DNA of 64,000 nucleotides, taken from the NCBI GenBank assembly GCA_963843525.1, contig CAWJKM010000007.1, positions 62,001 through 126,000 on the forward strand. The letters are read 5' to 3'. The stretch is from DATJPR01 sp963843525. Lineage in GTDB: Bacteria; Bacteroidota; Ignavibacteria; UBA10030; UBA6906. Below the pieces are notes generated by a model. It was not told the DNA's origin and did not search any database. It was given only the letters and a program-made list of their open reading frames with translations. The position numbers and the translations under genes are program-made. This document shows, one piece after another, positions 8,901 through 17,122 of the stretch; within the stretch, counting starts at the first letter, position 1; the number at the start of each line of letters is the position of its first letter.

Positions 8901-10893
8901 TACCGGGTTTGATCTCGCAACACTGTCCCGGATTGTAGAGCGTGACAGCGGATTGGTCGGAGGAGTGCTGAATGGCAACGTTGTGCTGCAGAGTCATGGC
9001 AAACAGCTGGCGTTTACCTCTGATATCAACGTTAGCGACTTTGCATTTGCCCGACGGGCCGTTGGCGACATCGTGGTACGGGCAAACAATCGCACAGAAA
9101 ACGTCTATGACGTAAGCATGGAGATCACCGGCAACGATAACAACATTGCCGCAACGGGACAATACCGAAGCACAACAGGCGGAAGCGATCTCACCCTGAA
9201 GTGTGATTTGAAGAAATTGAATCTTGCGTGTCTCGAACCACTGGCCTTCGGGGCGATACGCCGACTGTCAGGAACTGCGAGCGGCGAGTTGAACGTGACC
9301 GGGACGTTTACGAAGCCATCTCTCACCGGCAATCTGGCGTTTCACAATACCGCGTTTACCCCGGTGATGCTGGGCTCGTATTTGCGTATCAATGACGGCC
9401 GGATCATGGTCGATCGAAAGGGGGTCCACTTCGGATCCTTCGAGGTCGTCGACACCCTCGGCAATACGGCATCATTGACGGGAAATGTCTTTACCAGCGA
9501 CTTCCGTGAGTTCAGGTATGACGTTCGGGTTTCGACCAGGAAGTTTCTCCTCATCAATACGCCGGCCAGCCGGGATGCATTGTACTACGGGACGGTGTTC
9601 CTCGATAGCGATATCTCCGTTGAAGGAGAATATGCGCAGCCGATCATCCGGATGCAGGCCCGACTTGACAAAGGAACCGATCTTGCGTTTGTCCTGCCGG
9701 AATCGGAGGCCGATGTGCAACACCGTTTCGGGATCGTGAGATTTCTTGATGTGAAGAATCCGTCAAACCCCATCATGGCCCGAAGGACTTCCGCACCCCG
9801 GAGAACGCGCGACACAACCGGATCGAGACGCTCATCCATCGATCTGAGTGCAGATGTTGAGGTCAACAAAGAATCCAGACTGCGGATTCTGATCGACCCG
9901 ATTGCCGGTGATTCATTGGTGATCCGGGGAGAAGCGACATTCAGTGTCGGGGTGGACCGGAGCGGGAAACTGGCAGTCACAGGGCGATATGATATCCAGG
10001 ATGGCTCATATCAACTTTCCTTCGGGCAGTTTATCCGGCGCGAGTTCGCGATTGCAAAAGGCAGCAGCCTCACCTGGTTCGGATCTGTGACGGAGGCAAA
10101 CGTTGACATTACAGCAATCTACACGGTAAAGACATCCGTTCTGGACCTGGTTCAGGATCAGCTCGTCGGGTTGAGTCAGGAAGAGCAAAACAAATACAAA
10201 CAGGCTCTTCGCATTCAAGTCTATCTTACTATTGACGGAAAGCTGCTGGCGCCGAACATCCACTTCCGGCTCGACTTGCCTCCGGACCAGCGCGGTGCCC
10301 TGGGAGGGTCGATCTACGCAAAACTGAACGAAATAAACGGACAGGAATCCGAACTCAACAAACAAGTCTTCGCCCTTCTCGTGCTGGGAAGATTCCTCTC
10401 GTCGAACCCTCTTGCCTCAGCCGGTGACGGTGGGCTTTCCGGATTCGCACGTTCCAGCGTGAGCCAGATCCTCACGGAACAGCTGAATCGCCTTTCGGAG
10501 AAGGTTATTCCGGGTGTCGGCCTCAATCTAGGAGTAGAATCATACGAAGACTATTCAACGGGAACCGCCGAGGGACGGACACAATTGCAGGTTGCCCTGA
10601 CGAAAGAACTCTTCGATGAACGTGTGAGCGTTCAGGTCGGGGGCAACGCCGATCTCGAAGGGCAGCGGAGCCAGCAGAATGCATTGAACAATTTTGCCGG
10701 AGACATCAAGGTAGGGTATAAGATGACGGAGGATGGACGGTGGGTCCTGCAGGTGTTCAGACTAAACACCAACGGCGGCGCAATTGAGGGAGATGTTGTC
10801 GAGACCGGCGTCGGGATAGTGTTCGCGATTGATTACGACAAGCTTTTCGGCCTCGGACTCACACCTGTGGCCGACAAGGCGGAAGATAAATAG
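5902..10893 (+). CDS. tamB: TamB-type translocation and assembly module protein
   Basis: The 1663-residue protein has an N-terminal membrane anchor (about residues 16-37) followed by very long beta-rich repeats of AsmA/TamB type. The C-terminal DUF490 domain (roughly residues 1290-1663) contains VNKESRLRILIDPIAGDSL and the segment before the end, VGVGIVFAIDYD-like. TamB spans the periplasm as a lipid-conducting groove and works with an outer-membrane Omp85 partner. The start is GTG at 5902. The stop abuts the ATG of the next gene, a lipoprotein-type Omp85 protein, so the pair is co-translated. This tamB-tamL pairing is typical of Bacteroidota and relatives. Confidence 0.9.
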   Translation: MREKNKRRYARRVVKAALWVLAGIPLLIILALLVLQIPAVQSSLAQKAVASISAKTHTRIEVGSVSIAFAHTLVLRGIFVEDRRGDTLLSVQTLTADVNLLGLFSHAVTFHALQVDSLTAHITRTLPDSSFNFDFILNALSPGSGPDIPPGSSAEPGWELRLGGVSLNRIHVTYDDEVSGLNLRLQIGSMETSIEEFHPDRMQIRVDEVSLKNTVANIIQTKETPHSDSPSEDLDIGFRAIALANTRVNYENRVTRERLGLDVGNAMVTAEKIDLPSRRITLKEFLLEDTHLVIVEPKMDRTTMDHGHVPARSWRISLDELNLRGNSACFDVQGAPETRGLDLNHLRLDDVTMHADHLYLSDNRVTGNLLHTSFREHSGLDVREVSGGFTADSLHAQLTDFIVETAGSRIRQNLLLRYSSLPALKGLRSDVGVNATLEDSHIAISDLLLLQPSLPLKNEAGVTIRVTSQVSGLVGDLKLTDCRITTGDSTHIDLTGSIRGLPEASTSYVDMNLREFSTSRTDIRALVADTVLPKNLVLPATVKMNGQFRGTMKRFFASAFIATSDGNVNGNATFYSERTLNGQSSRWNAEVSVIELNIGSLLNDPEMFGPVSFYASVAGTGVSKDDIQARMRVEVEKAMVNGYPYRHFSLNGTAGPQLFEGKAEMRDSNIVFTFDGTVNTSEENPVYKFRFDLKGADLQRLRLTADDVRVSGVMTSNLTGQTINDINGTVDVRHVVIMKNRRRYVIDSLLYTSVNKEKETHIGIESELLAATFDGTIALGDLPAAIEEHFARYFDLHDAAAVRASSPQAFTFQVVLRDPRIFADVFFPQFDQLTAGVIAGHYDSEKMDLSLTADIATAAFGGFDMDSITLKVTSDPQRLQATLRVGSVADSMLVLTNLQLGANVRHDSIAVALQSVGINGETKMLLAGTCTSVPNGYRWRFLPEGIVLQGTRWNVPSDNSLTFGAGHFIAHDLVMHGAGQSLSVKSEDGTRPQPPVTLTFTGFDLATLSRIVERDSGLVGGVLNGNVVLQSHGKQLAFTSDINVSDFAFARRAVGDIVVRANNRTENVYDVSMEITGNDNNIAATGQYRSTTGGSDLTLKCDLKKLNLACLEPLAFGAIRRLSGTASGELNVTGTFTKPSLTGNLAFHNTAFTPVMLGSYLRINDGRIMVDRKGVHFGSFEVVDTLGNTASLTGNVFTSDFREFRYDVRVSTRKFLLINTPASRDALYYGTVFLDSDISVEGEYAQPIIRMQARLDKGTDLAFVLPESEADVQHRFGIVRFLDVKNPSNPIMARRTSAPRRTRDTTGSRRSSIDLSADVEVNKESRLRILIDPIAGDSLVIRGEATFSVGVDRSGKLAVTGRYDIQDGSYQLSFGQFIRREFAIAKGSSLTWFGSVTEANVDITAIYTVKTSVLDLVQDQLVGLSQEEQNKYKQALRIQVYLTIDGKLLAPNIHFRLDLPPDQRGALGGSIYAKLNEINGQESELNKQVFALLVLGRFLSSNPLASAGDGGLSGFARSSVSQILTEQLNRLSEKVIPGVGLNLGVESYEDYSTGTAEGRTQLQVALTKELFDERVSVQVGGNADLEGQRSQQNALNNFAGDIKVGYKMTEDGRWVLQVFRLNTNGGAIEGDVVETGVGIVFAIDYDKLFGLGLTPVADKAEDK

Positions 10894-13221
10894 ATGCGAT
10901 TACCTCCCCTGAAAGGTTCTTCTCGAGAGACTCTTCAAGGCCTGCTGTTCGCCGGACTGGCGGGCATCCTGCTCGCCGTTCTTCCTGGATGTTCCAACAC
11001 CGGATATCTCGCTCAGGGCGAAAAGCTGTATACAGGGGCCGAATTGCACATCGAGAAGAAAGGGGCGATACCGACCGAGGGCGATCTCGAAAGTGAGCTG
11101 AGCAAATTGATGGTTCCCGAACCGAATGCAAAAGTCCTGGGGCTGGTTCGCGTAAAATTGTGGCTGTACAACATCGGCCTCTTCAAAGAAAGCATGGGCG
11201 AGCCTCCCGTGCTGCTTCAGAGCGTGCGGCCCGACCGCATTGTGACAAGAATGCGCACGCTCCTGGAAAACAAGGGATACTTCGATGCGGATGTGAATTA
11301 CACGGTGCGCGAAGAGGAGAAGATGGGAAGCGTCTCATACAACGTTGCGATTCAACCTCCCTATACGATCAACAGCCTCACTGTGAAGGGAGACTCATCC
11401 TCCGTCATCAATTCCATCAGAGCAACAATGGGCGAGACGGTGCTTAAAACCGGAGAACCGTATGATTTGAGCAAGCTTCAGGAGGAGCGCGTGCGCATTG
11501 ATGCAGCATTGAAAGAGAAGGGATTTTTTTTCTTTGCCCCTGACTTTCTCCTGTTTCAGGCGGACAGCTCCCTTGACGAAAGGAAAATCGATCTCACTCT
11601 GACGTTGCGAAATCGGATTCCGAAAGAGGCCACACAGAGCTACACCATCGGCAGCATCTATGTCTATTCCGGCTATGCACTCAATCGCGATAGCGTCAAC
11701 ATACCAGCCGGAGATACAGTCCTCGTCGGCGGATACCATTACATCGATATCGACAAGGCATTTGATCCCGAAGTCATCATCCGGTCAGTCTTCTTCGTCA
11801 GCGGTTCCCCCTACACACGTCACGATCACGATCAAACGCTGAATAGACTGATGAACCTGGGGGTATTCAAATATGTAAGTGTCCGGTTCGTCCGGGCCGA
11901 TTCGGCAGGAAATCCTCGCCTCGATGTTCGTATTTACCTCACCCCGCTCTTGACGAAAACCATTCGCTTTGAGCTTCAGGGAGTCTCAAAATCGAATGAC
12001 CTCGTCGGCCCGGTGTTCGATTCCAGTTTCCGAAACAGGAATCTGCTGCGGGGGGCCGAGTTGTTCAAGCTGACCGTCGAAGCGGGTTTCGAAATACCCG
12101 TCCGGAAAACGAGCTCCGGCGGAACCTCGTACGAGATTGGCTCTCGGGCCGAGCTCGAATTCCCAAAGTTTCTGATCCCCTTCGACGTAGGAAGCGGCTC
12201 CAGCCTCTTCACCCCGAAAACACGCATGGGATTGGGATTCCGCCTGCTGCATCGCCTGCAGTACTACCAGATATTTTCCATGGATGCCTCCTTCGGGTAC
12301 CTCTGGAAGGAGACTTTGAGTAAAGAGCATGCTGTCAATCCGATCGCCGTCACGTTTGCTCATCTGACGAAGACGACGCAGGAATTCAAGGACCTGTTGG
12401 CGACAAACTCCTTTTTGCGCAAAAGTTTTGAAGAACAATTTACCATCGGCCAGACCTATTCCTTCACCTATACCGATCAGCTGGAGAAGGACCGGAAGAA
12501 CCATCTCTACTTCAAGGGAAGCATAGATCTCTCAGGCAACCTCATCCATCTTGTGCAGTCGCTCTTGGGTGAAAAGGGGGGGACGCCGGACAACCCGTAC
12601 AGGATCTTTGGCACTCCGTATTCCGAGTATTCAAGGTTCGATGTGGATGTCCGGCAATACTACTACACCATCTCTCAGACCTCCTCGATCGCCACCCGCT
12701 TGATTGCCGGAATAGGAATCGCCCACGGCAATTCATCCACGCTCCCATATGTAAAACAGTTCTATGTAGGCGGAAGTAATAGTGTGCGTGCATTCGACGC
12801 ACGGGCGCTCGGCCCGGGCTCGTACAAAACGCCCGACAGCCTGCTTGCCCGTTCATTCCTTGATCAGGCCGGCGATATTAAGCTCGAAGCAAATGTCGAG
12901 TACAGGTTTCCCATCATGGGGGTTGTTCACGGTGCGTTGTTCATGGATGCAGGCAATATCTGGTTGAGGAACGATGATCCGAATCGCCCGGGTGGTACAT
13001 TCTCGGGCAAAACGTTTCTCAGTGAGATAGCGGTGGGAACTGGTTTCGGCATCAGGCTTGATCTGTCGTTCTTCATTCTTCGGTTTGACCTCGCGTTTCC
13101 CCTGCGCGTTCCCTCTCTGCCGGTTGGCGAGCGATGGGTCATAAACAGGATTGATTTTGGCAGCGCCTCATGGCGGAAAGAAAATCTTGTGCTGAATGTT
13201 GCCATCGGCTACCCGTATTGA
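10894..13221 (+). CDS. tamL: TamL-like lipoprotein Omp85 (BamA/TamA family) outer-membrane protein
   Basis: The 775-residue protein starts directly after the tamB stop. It has a signal peptide with lipobox LAVLPGC (Cys at about residue 33), as in TamL, the lipidated TamA version of Bacteroidota. POTRA-like repeats follow at about residues 100-350 (for example YTINSLTVKG and TIGSIYVYSG). A C-terminal 16-strand Omp85 barrel ends with the segment NLVLNVAIGYPY. It contains the barrel motifs YVGGSNSVRAFDARALGPGS and RFPIMGVVHGALFMDAGNIW. It acts in the outer membrane with TamB. The next gene on this strand is more than 800 nt away, so the operon probably has two genes. Confidence 0.88.
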   Translation: MRLPPLKGSSRETLQGLLFAGLAGILLAVLPGCSNTGYLAQGEKLYTGAELHIEKKGAIPTEGDLESELSKLMVPEPNAKVLGLVRVKLWLYNIGLFKESMGEPPVLLQSVRPDRIVTRMRTLLENKGYFDADVNYTVREEEKMGSVSYNVAIQPPYTINSLTVKGDSSSVINSIRATMGETVLKTGEPYDLSKLQEERVRIDAALKEKGFFFFAPDFLLFQADSSLDERKIDLTLTLRNRIPKEATQSYTIGSIYVYSGYALNRDSVNIPAGDTVLVGGYHYIDIDKAFDPEVIIRSVFFVSGSPYTRHDHDQTLNRLMNLGVFKYVSVRFVRADSAGNPRLDVRIYLTPLLTKTIRFELQGVSKSNDLVGPVFDSSFRNRNLLRGAELFKLTVEAGFEIPVRKTSSGGTSYEIGSRAELEFPKFLIPFDVGSGSSLFTPKTRMGLGFRLLHRLQYYQIFSMDASFGYLWKETLSKEHAVNPIAVTFAHLTKTTQEFKDLLATNSFLRKSFEEQFTIGQTYSFTYTDQLEKDRKNHLYFKGSIDLSGNLIHLVQSLLGEKGGTPDNPYRIFGTPYSEYSRFDVDVRQYYYTISQTSSIATRLIAGIGIAHGNSSTLPYVKQFYVGGSNSVRAFDARALGPGSYKTPDSLLARSFLDQAGDIKLEANVEYRFPIMGVVHGALFMDAGNIWLRNDDPNRPGGTFSGKTFLSEIAVGTGFGIRLDLSFFILRFDLAFPLRVPSLPVGERWVINRIDFGSASWRKENLVLNVAIGYPY

Positions 13222-13382
13222 ATGCCATGAAGCAGCCCATGGTCTCAATTCCAAGACGCGATCCGCAACCTGATGCGGGGGATTGATCCACCGGTTGGCT
13301 GTGGGCCCATGAGCAATAACCATCGGCCGCGCCGACGAAGCCGACCCCACGGCGCACAAATAAGCCTTCCTGCCTGAATGAC

Positions 13383-13670
13383 TTACGTCCCGCGCACGTG
13401 CTTGTGCGGTTCATGGCCCGCCAAGGAGTCTACTGCGCCTTTCACTCTGTCAGAGATGCCTGTTGCGGCATCCTTTGCGCTGGCAAATGAATCCGTGATG
13501 GATTGCAGAGACTCATTCGCCGTGTTCTTGACAGCACCCACATATCGATCACCCTGCTTCAACAACTTTCGCCTGGTGACGGAACCTTTGTCCGGAGCGA
13601 AGAGCATTCCGAGAACAGCCCCTGTGCCCAGCGCGATCATCCATCCTAACAATACCTTTCCTGCGTTCAT
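13383..13670 (-). CDS. YtxH domain-containing small protein
   Basis: The 95-residue protein has one N-terminal hydrophobic helix with the YtxH signature GTGAVLGMLFAPDKG (residues 15-29), followed by a polar helical tail rich in Ala, Ser and Lys. YtxH proteins are membrane-anchored general-stress proteins of unknown mechanism. A GAAGGAAG ribosome site precedes the ATG at 13670. It is transcribed towards tamL and away from the mlaE gene. Motif copy C lies about 200 nt upstream in the shared intergenic region, so it could serve either direction. Its presence near DUF3185 and sll1863-like genes fits a stress set. Confidence 0.82.
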   Translation of the reverse strand: MNAGKVLLGWMIALGTGAVLGMLFAPDKGSVTRRKLLKQGDRYVGAVKNTANESLQSITDSFASAKDAATGISDRVKGAVDSLAGHEPHKHVRGT

Positions 13671-14046
13671 GGTTCGTCTTCCTTCCTGGATTGATTCCGT
13701 CGTATATGTGGATCCCGGGCATCGTCATCCCTCATGTATCGCATCTCGTGAGGAGGTGAATATGACGCGGTCCAATGGACAGTGACCTTATGGAACTATG
13801 GTATGGAGGTATATGAGGAAAGACAATCGGCCAAACGGATGGAGTTGTAGTTAATCCTGTCCGGGGATTAGCTACTCTTTCATCCCTTTAGTCGATTCAT
13901 TCTGAAGTTCCCTTCGGCTTCTTTCTGAGGCTCACCCCGCTCGATGGCCCGCTATTTCCCGGCGTGGACACGCATGACTTCTCCGAACCATGATGGGGAA
14001 CAAGAATTATGGTATGGATACCGCCAACTTTCAGAGATGACGCGCA
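13671..14046. other. divergent intergenic region between ytxH-like gene and mlaE
   Basis: The 376-nt region holds motif copy C and a near-perfect inverted repeat, GTAGTTAATCC (13847-13857) and GGATTAGCTAC (13865-13875). The right arm of the repeat overlaps the start of the motif. A ribosome-site-like GAGGAGG with a seven-codon open frame occurs at about 13752 and is unlikely to be a gene. No other coding pattern was seen. Confidence 0.45.
13867..13896 (+). promoter_or_regulatory. 30-nt intergenic motif, copy C
   Basis: The third copy (core TAGCTACTCTTTCATCC, then CGAT) matches copies A and B. Here the left part is also one arm of an inverted repeat spanning 13847-13875, the kind of dyad a dimeric DNA-binding regulator would use. 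It lies 151 nt before mlaE and about 200 nt from the oppositely oriented ytxH-like gene. Confidence 0.45.
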
Positions 14047-14889
14047 ATGGATACAGTACCTTCACCGCCGACCGAGAAAGAGAAATCAGAAGCAAAACGC
14101 ATCGCGGATCAGCCCCCGGAGGCAGTTTCTGTTTCTATGTTTAACACATTCTTCTTGAAGGTATCTTCGCTGACAGTATTTGCTGTGCGCTTCTTCAAGG
14201 AAGTATTTCGTCCGCCGTATGAATTCAATGAACTGATAAAGCAATCTTTTTTGATCGGCTACAAGTCCCTTCCGTTAATAGGAATTACAGGTTTTATCAT
14301 CGGACTTGTGCTGACCATTCAGTCAAGACCCACTCTGGCGAAGTTTGGAGCACAATCGTGGCTGCCGGCAATGGTAGCCGTGTCGATTATACGGGAAATA
14401 GGGCCGGTGATAACTGCGTTGATCTTCGCCGGAAAAGTCGGATCGGGGATCGGGGCAGAGCTCGCGTCGATGAATGTGACCGAACAAATTGACGCGATGC
14501 AGGTATCAGGCACCAATCCCTTCAAATACCTCGTGGTCACAAGGGTGCTTTCTGCGACACTCATGCTTCCTTTATTGGTCGTTTTTGCTGACGCGATCGG
14601 ATTGTTTGGATCGTTTATGGGTGTGAACATAAAGGGAAATGTAAGCGCTCATCTCTATTTCTCGCAGATATTTCAAAGTCTCGAGTATAAAGATCTGATT
14701 CCGGCATTTCTCAAGACCTTCTTCTTTGGATTTGCAGTCGGGCTGATTGGAAGTAACGAAGGATACAATTCAAACAAAGGGACCGAAGGCGTTGGAAAAG
14801 CAGCCAACGCGGCGGTGGTCTATGCTTCGTTGATGGTGTTCATCATCGACATGATAGCGGTACAACTGACAAGTCTGTTCCAAAACTGA
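14047..14889 (+). CDS. mlaE: MlaE-type ABC transporter permease
   Basis: The 280-residue protein carries the MlaE family core. A cytoplasmic N-terminal stretch of about 30 residues leads to an interface helix and five or six membrane helices, with the signature SIIREIGPVITALIFAGKVGSG and ELASMNVTEQIDAMQVSG. MlaE forms the inner-membrane channel of the Mla lipid transporter, which moves phospholipids between the two membranes. It is followed after 8 nt by the ATPase gene and then the MCE-domain gene, which gives the usual E-F-D order. The extended N-terminus before the core is somewhat long, and an ATG at 14137 (MFNTFFLK) is an alternative start. Confidence 0.9.
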   Translation: MDTVPSPPTEKEKSEAKRIADQPPEAVSVSMFNTFFLKVSSLTVFAVRFFKEVFRPPYEFNELIKQSFLIGYKSLPLIGITGFIIGLVLTIQSRPTLAKFGAQSWLPAMVAVSIIREIGPVITALIFAGKVGSGIGAELASMNVTEQIDAMQVSGTNPFKYLVVTRVLSATLMLPLLVVFADAIGLFGSFMGVNIKGNVSAHLYFSQIFQSLEYKDLIPAFLKTFFFGFAVGLIGSNEGYNSNKGTEGVGKAANAAVVYASLMVFIIDMIAVQLTSLFQN

Positions 14890-14897
14890 ATCGAGTG

Positions 14898-15683
14898 ATG
14901 AGAAATATGGCAGCCGGCGAGACCTCCCAATCAACCGAACATGATATGAAACAGAGCCGTCTTGTTCTTGAAATGGGGCATCTCAAGAAGTCATTCGGGA
15001 ATAACCATGTGCTGCGGGATATCAATCTGGAGATACACAAAGGTGAAAACCTCGTCATACTCGGGAAATCCGGAACCGGCAAATCAGTACTCATAAAATG
15101 CATCGTTGGATTGGTTGATGTTGATGCAGGTACGCTTTCCATCCTCGGTCGGAATATTTCCGAACTCAAGGATCAGGAGCTCATAGAACTGCGCAAAAAA
15201 GTGGGATTCCTTTTTCAAAGCAGTGCGCTGTATGATTCTATGACTGTAAGGGAGAATCTTGAATTCCCACTCAAGAGACAACTCCGGGCCATACCGAAAG
15301 ACCAAATGGACTCTCTTGTCAAAGAAGCACTGCAAAATGTGGGCCTTGGTGAAGCCGTTGATAAGATGCCGGCAGAACTTTCGGGTGGCATGCGGAAGAG
15401 ATTGGGATTAGCGCGGACGTTGATATTGAAACCCGAGATCATGCTGTATGATGAACCAACAGCGGGGCTGGATCCCATAACATCAAGAGAAATAAGCAGT
15501 CTCATTCTTGAAGTGCAAAAACAATATGGGACTTCGTCCATTATCATCACGCACGATATTGATTGCGCCAGGCGCACGGCAAATCGGATCATCATCCTCA
15601 GGGATGGAGCATGCGTTGCAGAAGGATCATGGAGCGATCTGGAACATTCGTCAGATGCATGGATACGATCATTCTTTGAATAA
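14898..15683 (+). CDS. mlaF: MlaF-type ABC transporter ATPase
   Basis: The roughly 261-residue ATPase has the Walker A GKSGTGKS, Q-loop FLFQSSALYDSMTV, ABC signature ELSGGMRKR, Walker B IMLYDEPTAGLDP and a switch His in IIITHD. The text between Q-loop and signature (MTVRENLEFPL) is typical of MlaF. It powers MlaE-mediated lipid movement from the cytoplasmic face. Adjacent GTG (14895) and ATG (14898) codons and a later ATG at 14946 (MKQSRLVLE) are all possible starts, and the core domain begins just after the last. The gene lies between mlaE and mlaD in one operon. Confidence 0.9.
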   Translation: MRNMAAGETSQSTEHDMKQSRLVLEMGHLKKSFGNNHVLRDINLEIHKGENLVILGKSGTGKSVLIKCIVGLVDVDAGTLSILGRNISELKDQELIELRKKVGFLFQSSALYDSMTVRENLEFPLKRQLRAIPKDQMDSLVKEALQNVGLGEAVDKMPAELSGGMRKRLGLARTLILKPEIMLYDEPTAGLDPITSREISSLILEVQKQYGTSSIIITHDIDCARRTANRIIILRDGACVAEGSWSDLEHSSDAWIRSFFE

Positions 15684-15713
15684 CTCATTACCCACATTGT
15701 CCGACGAGAGCAT

Positions 15714-16364
15714 ATGAAAAAAGACACCAGTTACAGGATCAGGCTGGGGGTATTTGTCTCCCTGGGACTTGCAGTGCTCATCCTGGGGATATATTTCATC
15801 GGCGAGAAGCAGGAATTATTCAGTAGGACTGTTCGTCTGAGCGGGGTATTTAAGGACGTTGCCGGCCTTCAGGCAGGAAACAACGTTCGGTTCTCAGGAA
15901 TCAATGTGGGGACAGTCGAAAACACTCGAATCGTGAGCGATAGTTCTGTTCGGGTAGAACTCCTCATTGGTGAACACGTTCGGCAGTTCATAAAGAAGGA
16001 CGCGGTTGCAAGTATCGGCACAGAGGGCCTCATGGGCAATAAGATTCTCATCATAAGCCCCGGAATGGGTGGAAAAGAGGAAATAGAAGACAACGACACG
16101 CTTGAAACAGTCCAGCCGGTCAATATGGACGATATTTTGGTATCATTGAAAACGACTATTGATAATACTTCCATTATCACAGGGGATTTGTCCAAGATTA
16201 CACGGAACATACAATCCGGAAGAGGGACCATTGGAAGGCTGTTGATGAATCAATCCGATGCCAGACGATGGGATTCTACTCTTGTGAATCTGAAAGCGGG
16301 TTCTGCGGGGTTCAGAATACTTGTGGAAAAGGCGAGAAAGAGTTGGCTGCTGTGGGGTTTTTAA
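15714..16364 (+). CDS. mlaD: MlaD/MCE domain lipid-binding protein
   Basis: The 216-residue protein has an N-terminal inner-membrane helix (about residues 10-27) followed by an MCE domain (residues 36-120) with FKDVAGLQAGNNVRFSGI and GLMGNKILIISPG. A helical tail containing GRGTIGRLLMNQ ends in KSWLLWGF. The MCE ring collects lipids on the periplasmic side and passes them to MlaE. It lies 30 nt after mlaF. The protein is shorter than many Bacteroidota homologues, which reach 300 residues or more, but the ending looks natural. No MlaB, MlaC or outer-membrane partner gene is visible nearby. Confidence 0.88.
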   Translation: MKKDTSYRIRLGVFVSLGLAVLILGIYFIGEKQELFSRTVRLSGVFKDVAGLQAGNNVRFSGINVGTVENTRIVSDSSVRVELLIGEHVRQFIKKDAVASIGTEGLMGNKILIISPGMGGKEEIEDNDTLETVQPVNMDDILVSLKTTIDNTSIITGDLSKITRNIQSGRGTIGRLLMNQSDARRWDSTLVNLKAGSAGFRILVEKARKSWLLWGF

Positions 16365-16391
16365 GATGCGTCCTGGCAAACGGAAAACACA

Positions 16392-16490
16392 ATGAAGAAC
16401 AGAATTCTGATTGCAGTGCTTATGTGCCCTCCGTTGCAGCTCAGTCCTTTTCCCTGTGCTTTGATGATGGCCTATGAGGAGAGAGTCTAG
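16392..16490 (+). pseudogene. short signal-peptide-like open frame after mlaD
   Basis: A 32-codon frame starts at 16392, 27 nt after mlaD, with a typical signal-peptide start (MKNRILIAVLMC) and stops at TAG 16488-16490. In an mla operon a secreted or outer-membrane component is often next. This could be the remnant of such a gene, but nothing downstream in any frame supports a longer product. Little more can be said. Confidence 0.2.
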
Positions 16491-16541
16491 CGTTAAAAGG
16501 TCGCCGGCAGAAGATCAGTGATTCAATCGGTGATGTTCGCA

Positions 16542-16703
16542 TTATAAATATCCGAGTTTCTTCCACACCTGCGCGCCCTTCTTCAGCATCGCAACAAGAT
16601 CGTTCCCGTCGTCGCTATGATCCACTCGCCTGATGTGGAGACATCGCGCTGCGCTGTGGGCGGCATTGATTGTGGCATCAGCGTGTTCTATATTCCATCT
16701 CTT
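16542..16703 (-). pseudogene. unidentified C-terminal gene fragment
   Basis: On the minus strand a frame is open from about 16703 to a TAA at 16542-16544 and encodes about 53 residues with protein-like composition, including INAAHSAARCLHIRRVD, DDGNDLVAMLKKGAQ and an ending VWKKLGYL. A TGA lies just upstream and no start codon is present, so it would be the decayed end of a larger gene. I do not recognise the family. Confidence 0.25.
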
Positions 16704-17122
16704 TCATTCGCAGCCGGCGTTTCGCGCTCCGGCTACTGCGGATTTCCTTTTCTGCTACGACAAACCCGAGAGATGTGCTCCCTCATGGTGAAGTGTGTAT
16801 TTACGGACCTTGGCGAATCACTCGATGAGAAGGGAAGCTGATCTCTCGCTGAACAGCCTGACCCGGTCGCGAGAACGGTGTGGAGTACTATCATCCATCG
16901 CACGCATCTCTGCTCGGAGGCTCTCATGAAATACGCCCCCCCATCGTCGCCGTAATTGGAGAGCCAATAGTGATTTGCCGGAGGTGAGAATCTTCACCTG
17001 CTGGTCAAGGGCGCTGATCACGCTGACCTGCATGAAAGGAGTTCCGTGCTCAGGGCTAAGAGCGAAAAGATGTATGGCGTGACCATTCTTTTGAGAGTGA
17101 CAATCAAACACCGCGAGGCTTA
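16704..17122. other. gene-free stretch before the GH88 gene
   Basis: I see no convincing gene, RNA, repeat or terminator in this 419-nt interval. The short frames on both strands lack ribosome sites and show no recognisable motif. It should contain the promoter of the GH88-GH92 pair, but no clear consensus boxes were found. Confidence 0.4.
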
